A stretch of 20,258 bases of DNA from a virus, in the IMG/VR virus record IMGVR_UViG_3300025300_000128, positions 1-20,258 of that record. One strand, written 5' to 3'. Shown here one piece after another: positions 7,850-13,195 of the stretch. Within the stretch, counting starts at the first letter, position 1, and each line of letters begins with the position of its first letter. The position numbers were made by a program, and so were the translations under genes. Below the pieces are notes generated by a model. The model worked only from the letters and a program-made list of their open reading frames with translations. It searched no databases and had not been told where the DNA came from.

Positions 7850-8032
7850 ATGCTAAAATACATACTGGCTATACTCGGTACTCTGGCAGTACTGCTCGGG
7901 TACTACACAAATGACTACATGGTAGTCAACAACGGTAGTTACATCATGTCTGTTTGGATACCGTTCTTTGCGACAACCATTGGCATCATCGCACTCGTAG
8001 GTGCATACATCATTCATAGGAGGATAAACTAA
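7850..8032 (+). CDS. Small membrane protein, two segments
   Basis: 60 residues from ATG at 7850, behind AAGGAAGGAAAG. Two hydrophobic segments, LKYILAILGTLAVLLGYY (2-19) and VWIPFFATTIGIIALVGAYII (35-55), are separated by a polar loop. The C-terminus HRRIN is basic. The stop and the next start share a base (TAATG), and GGAGG inside its last codons serves the next gene. The topology is that of a small class II holin or an inner-membrane accessory peptide. I cannot decide between them. Confidence 0.75.
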   Translation: MLKYILAILGTLAVLLGYYTNDYMVVNNGSYIMSVWIPFFATTIGIIALVGAYIIHRRIN

Positions 8033-8220
8033 TGGGTGATCTATACCCCATCGTCATACTTGTAGGTTTAACTTGGTTAATCTTTTATCTGGGTATGCGT
8101 TACGAAAGATACCTCGTTAATGCCCGAGATCCCTACATTAACTCCACTAATGCAGAGTTACGTAGACGTAACGCCACACGGAAAGCACGGCGCAAGGTCA
8201 TCAAATGGAAGGATATATAA
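8032..8220 (+). CDS. Small membrane protein with basic C-terminus
   Basis: 62 residues, coupled to the preceding gene by TAATG. There is one hydrophobic segment at about 5-21 (YPIVILVGLTWLIFYLG). The tail is strongly basic (RYERY, then AELRRRNATRKARRKVIKWK), giving an N-out/C-in single-pass layout. Such tails can bind nucleic acid or acidic lipids. The gene couples in turn to the 30-residue gene at 8220. Function unknown. Confidence 0.72.
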   Translation: MGDLYPIVILVGLTWLIFYLGMRYERYLVNARDPYINSTNAELRRRNATRKARRKVIKWKDI

Positions 8221-8312
8221 TGGACATCGAGACCAAAGAGAGACTATCTAATGTGCTATTCTTTACAACTGTAGGTTTGTTGATTGGTATAGCAATTGGT
8301 GCCTCACTATAA
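8220..8312 (+). CDS. 30-residue single-pass membrane peptide
   Basis: A short frame from ATG at 8220, sharing its A with the previous stop, to TAA at 8310-8312. GGAAGGA stands upstream. The peptide starts MDIETKERLSN and then has one hydrophobic segment VLFFTTVGLLIGIAIGA with a G-I-A-I-G packing motif. The TAATG coupling, the ribosome binding site and a hairpin terminator right after the stop support it as the real last gene of the operon. Confidence 0.6.
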   Translation: MDIETKERLSNVLFFTTVGLLIGIAIGASL

Positions 8313-8320
8313 CATCTCAA

Positions 8321-8346
8321 GGGGTAGGGCTTCGGCTCTACCCTTT
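8321..8346 (+). terminator. Hairpin at end of the membrane-protein operon
   Basis: Stem GGGTAGGGC / GCTCTACCC with one G-T wobble, closed by TTCG (8322-8343). Only TTT follows before the dispersed repeat begins, so termination may be incomplete. Confidence 0.65.
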
Positions 8347-8376
8347 GATACCAGTTCCTTCGGACGCGGCGAGCCA
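8344..8376 (+). repeat. Dispersed ~33-nt repeat, copy 1
   Basis: Reads TTTGATACCAGTTCCTTC followed by GGACGCGGCGAGCCA. It begins inside the short T-run of the terminator. Confidence 0.75.
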
Positions 8377-8392
8377 GTTGAAATGCGCGGAG

Positions 8393-8425
8393 TTTGAAAC
8401 CAGTTCCTCTGGACGCGGCGAGCCA
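8393..8425 (+). repeat. Dispersed ~33-nt repeat, copy 2
   Basis: Reads TTTGAAACCAGTTCCTCT followed by GGACGCGGCGAGCCA. It begins 49 bp after copy 1 in the same orientation and is followed by the 11-mer TACCGGAAGCG (8430-8440). Confidence 0.75.
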
Positions 8426-8474
8426 ATATTACCGGAAGCGTAAAGCGTATCATTCGCTAGCATTTAATTACAAT

Positions 8475-8536
8475 TTATATCAATTAGTGCTGTTTTATCT
8501 ATTCCAATTTTCCCAAATACCTGCATAATACAATCA
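8475..8536 (+). promoter_or_regulatory. Promoter block 2 (first paralog)
   Basis: Nearly identical to block 1 over TTATATCAATTAGTGCT and TTTATCTATTCCAATT, and again at TAATACAATCA. The spacer between the halves is one base shorter. Core elements are TTCCAA at 8502-8507 and CATAAT at 8524-8529, spaced 16 bp. Confidence 0.6.
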
Positions 8537-8592
8537 CCAACCGGCAATAATGCGGTTGGACAACCGGCGCTCTGGCGTCGTCAGGGTGCCAG
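8537..8592 (+). promoter_or_regulatory. Two-hairpin mRNA leader before the first paralog
   Basis: Just after the promoter, CCAACCG (8537-8543) pairs with CGGTTGG (8553-8559), and CTGGC (8572-8576) pairs with GCCAG (8588-8592). AAAGGA follows directly and the start codon is at 8608. The stems could protect the transcript or control ribosome access. The other two promoter blocks are not followed by the same stems. Confidence 0.5.
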
Positions 8593-8607
8593 AAAGGATA
8601 AGACATA

Positions 8608-9129
8608 ATGTCTTATGTAATGCCGACAGAAATGGTGAAAGCCATTTCAAACGCAGTATCAAAGCGTCTGACGTCTGATACTGCAATGACCACAGCCGTT
8701 GACGTTCTATACAGCGGTGGTTTCGAGGCACGTTATTGCAAGTCTCCTAAAAGGGACAGCGATAACGTAGAGCACAAAGAAGCGTATGCGGCCCTGAAAG
8801 TCGCGGTTGTCGCGGGATTTACCGAGACAAGGCGTAAACTTCTGGATACCCCGACTAAAGCATTGTCGGAAAAACAGAAGGATACGAAACGCTACTGGCA
8901 AAAGCAGATAGGTGCGAGAGTTGGGGACTTCCATAACCAACTCCAACGCCGGGAAGATGTTGCTGCCGGGATAACAAATCCCCGGACTACTAAGTCCATA
9001 GAGACTTTCGCTTCGGAGACTTGTGTTGCTCTCAAGAAACGGTTGGAGGCTGCTGAGTCAGCAGAATTCGACTTGGTTGAAGCTCTCGAAAAGTTGGGAG
9101 AGCTGGCTACTGTGGTCAACAAGCGCTAG
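8608..9129 (+). CDS. Paralog A of a duplicated unknown protein family
   Basis: 173 residues from ATG at 8608. It is clearly related to the protein at 9465: AISNAVSKRLTSDTAMTTAVD aligns with AITNAVKAAVKSGKVMTATVD, RYWQKQIGARVGDFHNQLQRRE with HYLQEQIGTRCTDFKKALLKRE, and AEFDLV with ASFDVV. It is soluble, mostly helical and basic, with no Cys cluster, Walker motif or obvious helix-turn-helix. It has its own promoter block, two-hairpin leader and T-rich terminator, so it is probably a strongly expressed single-gene unit. The family is unknown to me. A role in nucleic acid binding or host takeover would be a guess. Confidence 0.82.
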   Translation: MSYVMPTEMVKAISNAVSKRLTSDTAMTTAVDVLYSGGFEARYCKSPKRDSDNVEHKEAYAALKVAVVAGFTETRRKLLDTPTKALSEKQKDTKRYWQKQIGARVGDFHNQLQRREDVAAGITNPRTTKSIETFASETCVALKKRLEAAESAEFDLVEALEKLGELATVVNKR

Positions 9130-9142
9130 TTGTTAACTCGGG

Positions 9143-9178
9143 GGGTAGGGACTGCAGTCTCTACCCTCCATTTTTTTT
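9143..9178 (+). terminator. Intrinsic terminator after paralog A
   Basis: Stem GGGTAGGGACT / AGTCTCTACCC with one G-T wobble (9143-9166), then TCCA and eight T. A strong canonical terminator on the plus strand. Confidence 0.88.
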
Positions 9179-9183
9179 GTGCC

Positions 9184-9216
9184 TTTGATACCAGTGCCTC
9201 CGGACGCGATGAGTCA
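9184..9216 (+). repeat. Dispersed ~33-nt repeat, copy 3
   Basis: Reads TTTGATACCAGTGCCTCC followed by GGACGCGATGAGTCA. The lead-in GTGCC after the T-tract is the same as at copy 5. The 11-mer TACCGGAAGCG occurs downstream at 9243-9253. Confidence 0.75.
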
Positions 9217-9261
9217 ATCACCCTCCCCCGTACTTCCCCTGCTACCGGAAGCGATGAGGAG

Positions 9262-9278
9262 GTTAGTGCGACACTAAC
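9262..9278. promoter_or_regulatory. GTTAGTG palindrome a
   Basis: GTTAGTG-CGA-CACTAAC. Perfect 7-bp arms, in the spacer between the paralog cassettes. Confidence 0.8.
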
Positions 9279-9280
9279 AA

Positions 9281-9313
9281 AATGATACCAGTGTTCTAGG
9301 ACGCGGAGAGTGA
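9281..9313 (+). repeat. Dispersed ~33-nt repeat, copy 4
   Basis: Reads AATGATACCAGTGTTCTA followed by GGACGCGGAGAGTGA. It directly abuts palindrome a and is followed by TACCGGAAGCG at 9315-9325. Confidence 0.7.
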
Positions 9314-9331
9314 GTACCGGAAGCGACGAGT

Positions 9332-9350
9332 GTTAGTGCCATACACTAAC
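9332..9350. promoter_or_regulatory. GTTAGTG palindrome b (5-nt centre)
   Basis: GTTAGTG-CCATA-CACTAAC. The arms are perfect but the centre is two bases longer than in the other copies. It ends four bases before promoter block 3. Confidence 0.7.
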
Positions 9351-9353
9351 AAA

Positions 9354-9416
9354 TTATTATAGATAGTGCTGGTTTATCTATAGTATAACTAGTTACCATG
9401 TGATCTACTACAAACA
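9354..9416 (+). promoter_or_regulatory. Promoter block 3 (second paralog)
   Basis: Diverged relative of blocks 1 and 2: TAGTGCTGGTTTATCTATAG, then CTACTACAAACATCGA, which matches CTAATACAATCATCGA of block 1. The putative -10 is TCTACT at 9404-9409; the -35 (TAGTAT at 9381-9386) is weak. It differs from blocks 1 and 2 where they carry TTCCAATT. Confidence 0.5.
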
Positions 9417-9464
9417 TCGAACGGGACATGGTGTCTTGTTCATTACTAAGGAAAACAATACAAA

Positions 9465-9989
9465 ATGCAAACATTGCAAATTGTTGGCGCTGCAATCACC
9501 AATGCGGTGAAAGCGGCGGTAAAGAGCGGAAAGGTTATGACCGCCACAGTAGACACTTTTATCAAGTATAAGATTTGCCATCTGTCTACTGATTGGATCT
9601 CACCAAAGAGTGATGGTTCTACGACTACATCTGAACGGTGGGTATGGCAGAAAGAACAGGTTGTTCTGGGATTTGACAAGGACGATCAGGAACTTCTGGC
9701 GATGCCGGTTGCGACCGTGCCACAAGAAATGAAGGCACACCGTCACTACTTACAAGAGCAAATCGGAACTCGTTGCACGGATTTCAAAAAGGCGCTTTTA
9801 AAGCGTGAGGCGGCAGCGTTAGACGGTGGCGAAGCGGGACGTGCACGTTCACCGGAACGTCGTATCCGTGAAAATCTTGAGGATTGTGTTAAGGTCTGCG
9901 AGAACACGGAAACTGCTTCGTTCGATGTTGTTGACATGAGGACAGCCATTGATGCTGCTCTCGTTGTTCTCAATAAGAACATCTCGTAA
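9465..9989 (+). CDS. Paralog B of a duplicated unknown protein family
   Basis: 174 residues from ATG at 9465, with AAGGAAAAC upstream. It aligns with the protein at 8608 along most of its length, best in the N-terminal AITNAVK helix, the YLQEQIG-R--DFKKALLKRE segment (about 91-112) and the C-terminal ASFDVVDM helix. Between these it differs strongly, so the duplication is old or fast-evolving. It is soluble and helical, with scattered Cys but no zinc motif. Promoter block, gene, terminator and dispersed repeat recur in the same order as for paralog A, so a whole cassette was duplicated. Function unknown. Confidence 0.82.
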   Translation: MQTLQIVGAAITNAVKAAVKSGKVMTATVDTFIKYKICHLSTDWISPKSDGSTTTSERWVWQKEQVVLGFDKDDQELLAMPVATVPQEMKAHRHYLQEQIGTRCTDFKKALLKREAAALDGGEAGRARSPERRIRENLEDCVKVCENTETASFDVVDMRTAIDAALVVLNKNIS

Positions 9990-10002
9990 CTTCTTATCTC
10001 AT

Positions 10003-10036
10003 GGGGGCAGGGCTTCGGTCCTGTCCCTTTTTTTTT
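10003..10036 (+). terminator. Intrinsic terminator after paralog B
   Basis: Stem GGGCAGGGC / GTCCTGTCCC-type with two G-T wobbles around a TTCG loop (10004-10027), followed by nine T. Strong and canonical. The T-run is followed by GTGCC and the dispersed repeat, exactly as after paralog A. Confidence 0.88.
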
Positions 10037-10041
10037 GTGCC

Positions 10042-10074
10042 TTTGATACCAGTGCCCACAGACGCGGAGAGCGA
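10042..10074 (+). repeat. Dispersed ~33-nt repeat, copy 5
   Basis: Reads TTTGATACCAGTGCCCAC followed by AGACGCGGAGAGCGA. Palindrome c follows two bases later. Confidence 0.75.
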
Positions 10075-10076
10075 AT

Positions 10077-10093
10077 GTTAGTGTGACACTAAC
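10077..10093. promoter_or_regulatory. GTTAGTG palindrome c
   Basis: GTTAGTG-TGA-CACTAAC, sandwiched between repeat copies 5 and 6. Confidence 0.8.
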
Positions 10094-10095
10094 AA

Positions 10096-10128
10096 AATGA
10101 TGCCAGTGCCTCCAGACGCGGGGAGCCA
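10096..10128 (+). repeat. Dispersed ~33-nt repeat, copy 6
   Basis: Reads AATGATGCCAGTGCCTCC followed by AGACGCGGGGAGCCA. It starts three bases after palindrome c, the same spacing as copy 4 after palindrome a. Confidence 0.72.
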
Positions 10129-10145
10129 TTGACACACCATAACTT

Positions 10146-10162
10146 GTTAGTGTCACACTAAC
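10146..10162. promoter_or_regulatory. GTTAGTG palindrome d
   Basis: GTTAGTG-TCA-CACTAAC, at the left border of the GAACATT-rich region. Confidence 0.8.
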
Positions 10163-10185
10163 AACTCAGAAAGAAGACGATCTCC

Positions 10186-10556
10186 GAACATTACCACCCC
10201 CGTTAGTAATGTTCTTTATAATGTTCGTAATGTTCGTACAATGTTCGGTATCCCAAGAACATTATGATTTCGTAGCAATGCGTGACAGCACATGTGAAGC
10301 TGTGAGAAGAAATGCCTATCAACTTATTGTCTTTTGTGTGATATAGTAATAATAATGATAATGTTCTTTTTTAGAGAAAGTATAAAGAAACATTTAAGAC
10401 CTACCCTTCCGCAGATTAATTTCAGAAGCAAAAAAGCAAACTTAAAATCTCCCTCTCCAATTTCCCGAAAAAGCGAACATTAGAACATTCTAGGTTTTTC
10501 AGCGCGTTATCGACCACCCACACAGAACATTACAGAACAATACAGAACAATACACG
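10186..10556. other. GAACATT/AATGTTC-rich, AT-rich region (origin- or operator-like)
   Basis: No gene is convincing here. The heptamer GAACATT or its complement occurs at 10186, 10208, 10220, 10229, 10240, 10257, 10360, 10475, 10483 and 10525. The first cluster has four direct copies spaced 9-12 bp. At about 10523-10552, ACAGAACA(T/A)T is repeated three times with a 10-bp period. The surroundings are AT-rich (for example 10321-10440). Iterated direct repeats beside an AT-rich stretch are the classic make-up of a replication origin; clustered operators for one regulator would look similar. Confidence 0.5.
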
Positions 10557-10588
10557 TTCTGATACGTATAAACACGTTTCTGTAACAT

Positions 10589-10617
10589 TTGATCTCATCT
10601 GATAAGTGTGGTATACT
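10589..10617 (+). promoter_or_regulatory. Sigma70-like promoter of the main plus-strand operon
   Basis: TTGATC at 10589-10594, exactly 17 bp, then TATACT at 10612-10617. This is the best consensus-like promoter in the window. It precedes the small gene at 10707, and palindrome e lies about 55 bp past the -10, inside the predicted mRNA leader. Confidence 0.72.
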
Positions 10618-10671
10618 AGTGATAATCAGGAAAAGTCTCTTTTTTCAGAGACACAAAAAACAACCAGAAAC

Positions 10672-10688
10672 GTTAGTGTCACACTAAC
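10672..10688. promoter_or_regulatory. GTTAGTG palindrome e
   Basis: GTTAGTG-TCA-CACTAAC, between the promoter at 10589 and the ATG at 10707. The sequence after it is AGAAAGTGAGAACAATAC, so the palindrome sits at the ribosome binding region. Confidence 0.82.
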
Positions 10689-10706
10689 AGAAAGTGAGAA
10701 CAATAC

Positions 10707-10820
10707 ATGCGGCAGATAAACAGACACACGGAAACAAAACACGACAACACGTGGGTTGTGTACACCAACGCCGAAACCGGCAAGGTAGTAGCACGACTTA
10801 TCGTACCCGTAATAAAATAA
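10707..10820 (+). CDS. 37-residue hypothetical protein
   Basis: From ATG at 10707 to TAA at 10818-10820, with GTGAGAAC upstream. The peptide is basic and probably beta-structured (HDNTWVVYTNAETGKVVARL, ending LIVPVIK). It is first in the operon behind the strong promoter, and the next gene follows 13 bases later with AAGGAAAA between them. Too short for family assignment. Confidence 0.55.
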   Translation: MRQINRHTETKHDNTWVVYTNAETGKVVARLIVPVIK

Positions 10821-10833
10821 GGAAAACCCACAC

Positions 10834-11013
10834 ATGAAAAAGACTTTGAATGAGTGGCTTGAGTGGGCTGACGGCAACCCTACTTTCGGTAGATGTGCTG
10901 ACGGGGAATGGGTACTCGTTGAATATGCCAAACAAATTTCCCCAGACAAAACCTACGACCAGAAAATTACTTTGGTCAAACCTCGTACGACAGGGAGTAT
11001 AAGAAATGACTAG
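10834..11013 (+). CDS. 59-residue hypothetical protein
   Basis: From ATG at 10834, with AAGGAAAAC upstream, to TAG at 11011-11013. It overlaps the next gene by 8 bp. It begins MKKTLNEWLEWADGNPTFG and is Trp-rich and acidic at the N-terminus, then basic. No motif that I recognise. Tight coupling to the DUF3150-like gene marks it as part of that operon. Confidence 0.62.
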   Translation: MKKTLNEWLEWADGNPTFGRCADGEWVLVEYAKQISPDKTYDQKITLVKPRTTGSIRND

Positions 11014-12007
11014 TAAACTGTGGCAGGAAATGAACGTTGAAGAAAAGGAAGAGTACAACCTCAAGGCCGACGCATTGCTACTCCACAAGCTGATCACCCC
11101 CGCTGTTAGTGCGGCACTAACAGATACAGCACCAGAAATTGAGGTTCCATCAATCTCGTCATCAGCGATGATGGTCGAGTTGTCTATATCGCAATGGCTT
11201 GGAAAGAAGAAAGACCGCAAGGCGTCCAAGAAAGTGACCGACGACAACAATGCCGAAACGGGTGTAGCCAACGTCCACAAGAAATTGCTTGGAGGTTGTG
11301 CTGAGTTGGAGAAGGTACACGATCTCACGGGCAACATCCGCAACGAACACTACAGACTGACAATGCCGTGGCTCGACACGGGCGTACGTCTGCTCCCGAC
11401 GAAGGCATATTTCGACTACCACAAACTGATGACCGAGCGCGAACAGACATGGCTCGGAGCGGTCAGTTCATTCCTAGCGGCATACGATTGGGAGATATCA
11501 CAGGCTGAAGCAAGGCTTGGTGACTTGTTTAACCGTAACGAATATCCGACAGCAAACCAGCTCTCAGGTAAATTCAGCTTTAGCACCAACTACATACCGA
11601 TGCCCGAGGGTGGTGATTTCCGTTTGGATATCGGCACCGAAGGCAACACCCAGTTGGCGGATCACTACCAGACATTCTACGTTGACCGTATAGAGAACTC
11701 GTACAAAGAAGTTTGGGAGAGACTGCACAAGGTACTTAGCAGGATGTCGGAACGTCTGGACTACACAGGTAAGGAGGACAAGAAAACATTCCGCGATAGT
11801 CTTGTGGAGAATGTGCTTGAAATAACCCCGCTGTTAGACACGTTCAACATCACGGGTAGCAGTCAGATGTCAAAAATGCAGCACAAACTGGAAGAAACTA
11901 TGCACGGGATAACACCCGAGGCATTACGCGACGACGATCATCTACGCCGTGAAACGAAACGGAGTGTGGATGATATTATCAAATCACTACCAAGTCTGGA
12001 TGTTTAA
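11006..12007 (+). CDS. DUF3150-like protein, partner of the MoxR/VWA module
   Basis: 333 residues from ATG at 11006, with GGGAG upstream. The features fit the DUF3150-type proteins that accompany phage MoxR/VWA gene pairs: an ELSISQWLGKKKDRKASKKV stretch (about 58-77), YRLTMPWLDTGVRLLPTKAYFDYH (about 116-139), then AVSSFLAAYDWEISQAEARLG and the FSFSTNYIPMPEGGDFRLDIG segment (about 190-210). The last third is helical and charged. No enzymatic motif is visible, so a structural or substrate-recognition part of the complex is likely. The family name is from memory of gene context and should be checked. A GTTAGTG palindrome lies inside the gene at codons 34-39. Confidence 0.62.
   Translation: MTSKLWQEMNVEEKEEYNLKADALLLHKLITPAVSAALTDTAPEIEVPSISSSAMMVELSISQWLGKKKDRKASKKVTDDNNAETGVANVHKKLLGGCAELEKVHDLTGNIRNEHYRLTMPWLDTGVRLLPTKAYFDYHKLMTEREQTWLGAVSSFLAAYDWEISQAEARLGDLFNRNEYPTANQLSGKFSFSTNYIPMPEGGDFRLDIGTEGNTQLADHYQTFYVDRIENSYKEVWERLHKVLSRMSERLDYTGKEDKKTFRDSLVENVLEITPLLDTFNITGSSQMSKMQHKLEETMHGITPEALRDDDHLRRETKRSVDDIIKSLPSLDV
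11105..11121. promoter_or_regulatory. GTTAGTG palindrome f (inside a coding region)
   Basis: GTTAGTG-CGG-CACTAAC within codons 34-39 (V-S-A-A-L-T) of the DUF3150-like gene. It is the only copy located wholly inside a gene. Confidence 0.75.
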
Positions 12008-12010
12008 TCT

Positions 12011-12027
12011 GTTAGTGCGACACTAAC
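12011..12027. promoter_or_regulatory. GTTAGTG palindrome g
   Basis: GTTAGTG-CGA-CACTAAC, three bases after the DUF3150-like stop and upstream of the AGGAG of the ATPase gene. Confidence 0.82.
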
Positions 12028-12055
12028 AACAACTCGTTTATAGGAGAACGAAATC

Positions 12056-13159
12056 ATGGCGAATTCAGCCAAATCAATGTACGCGTTAAACATACCTCAA
12101 GCCGTTGGGGCTATCAAAAACGGTGGTCACAAACGTACCGTCTTACTTCAAGGGCACATGGGATCAGGTAAGTCATCAATCCTTAACATCTTATCAGATG
12201 AGTTGCCAACCCATACTCCCTGTTATTTTGATTGCACCACGAAAGACCTTGGTGACATCACGATACCGAAACTCGCTACCCTCAACGATGCCGAAGGTGG
12301 TGACTATGTAGAATATGCCACTAACGAGGAGTTGGGAGTTCACCTCAATAAGCCAATCATCCTGATGATTGACGAGTACGGGAAAGCTAACCCGTCCGTC
12401 AAGAACGCGATGTTGCGTCTTATGTTGGAGCGAAAGATTGGTGGATACACACTACATGAGAAGTCGTTGGTGTTTGCTACTACTAATCTTGGCGCAGAAG
12501 GCGTGGGTGACCTGTTACCACCACACGCACGAAATCGCATCACCGTCACACCGATGCGGAAACCGAATAATATCGAATGGATCGAGTGGGGGATTAACAA
12601 TGAGATCGACCATACGTTGCTCGGTTGGTGCAAGGATAATCCACAGTTGTTCACCTCGTTCGAGGATGTCAAAGACCCAGATGAAAATCCTTACATCTTC
12701 CATCCACGGGCACAAAGAACCGCCTTCTTCACACCACGTTCAGGTGAGGCGGCTAGTGATTGGCTCAAACAAAGAGAACACTACGACGATCAAACGTTAA
12801 CGTGTTTGCTCATGGGCACCATTGGTGATCGTGGGGCGATGGACCTGATGGCTTTCGTCAAGTTGGCAGATCAGTTGCCATCGTTGGAGAGTATCAAGAA
12901 AGATCCGCATAACGCCAAGGTGCCTAACAGTGCCTCCGCCGTGTGTATGGTTGTGTATCGCACGTTAGCGAGTTTGGATAAGGAGTGGGTTACTCCTTGG
13001 ATGGAGTACATGGTTCGTCTTGACAAAGAGGCGCAGGGATTATTCGCCAATGGCGTACGCGCTCCGAAGTATAGCAAACAGTCACTCGTTATGACGAACA
13101 AGAAGTTCACCGAGTGGGCTATGGCGAACAACTACATGTTCGCAGCGGATAAGAAATAG
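12056..13159 (+). CDS. MoxR-type AAA+ ATPase (CobS-like)
   Basis: 367 residues from ATG at 12056, with TAGGAGAACG upstream. The AAA+ motifs are complete: Walker A GHMGSGKS (33-40), Walker B ILMIDEYGKA with D106/E107, sensor 1 FATTNLG (N144), and an arginine-finger region HARNR (about 158-161). The ID-E-x-x-K-A pattern and the compact core are typical of the MoxR group (CobS, CbbQ, NorQ, RavA), which form hexamers. These work with a VWA-domain partner to remodel proteins or insert metals. The next gene encodes such a VWA protein. The C-terminal third (about 200-367) is helical and not recognisable. The substrate in this phage is unknown. Confidence 0.85.
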   Translation: MANSAKSMYALNIPQAVGAIKNGGHKRTVLLQGHMGSGKSSILNILSDELPTHTPCYFDCTTKDLGDITIPKLATLNDAEGGDYVEYATNEELGVHLNKPIILMIDEYGKANPSVKNAMLRLMLERKIGGYTLHEKSLVFATTNLGAEGVGDLLPPHARNRITVTPMRKPNNIEWIEWGINNEIDHTLLGWCKDNPQLFTSFEDVKDPDENPYIFHPRAQRTAFFTPRSGEAASDWLKQREHYDDQTLTCLLMGTIGDRGAMDLMAFVKLADQLPSLESIKKDPHNAKVPNSASAVCMVVYRTLASLDKEWVTPWMEYMVRLDKEAQGLFANGVRAPKYSKQSLVMTNKKFTEWAMANNYMFAADKK

Positions 13160-13175
13160 TTAGTGCGGCACTAAC
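13159..13175. promoter_or_regulatory. GTTAGTG palindrome h
   Basis: GTTAGTG-CGG-CACTAAC. Its first G is the last base of the ATPase stop codon, and AAAATCAAGGAGAACGG with the next start follows. Confidence 0.82.
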
Positions 13176-13195
13176 AAAATCAAGGAGAACGGATA

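Noticed and set aside
8344-10128. Dispersed 33-nt repeats as a CRISPR array
   Set aside because: Spacing is irregular (from about 49 to several hundred bp), genes lie between copies, copies vary and no cas genes are present.
9746-10156. Minus-strand frame of 136 codons antisense to paralog B
   Set aside because: It is antisense to a well-supported gene and its terminator, with no start signals.
10232-10246. GTTC-N7-GTTC as evidence for an alphaproteobacterial host SOS box
   Set aside because: It lies within an array of AATGTTC repeats, where such spacing arises easily. Not enough to assign host or SOS control; kept only as an alternative.
10209-10346. Plus-strand frame of 45 codons starting in the AATGTTC repeats
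   Set aside because: No ribosome binding site. Its start region simply translates the repeats, and it sits upstream of the only good promoter.
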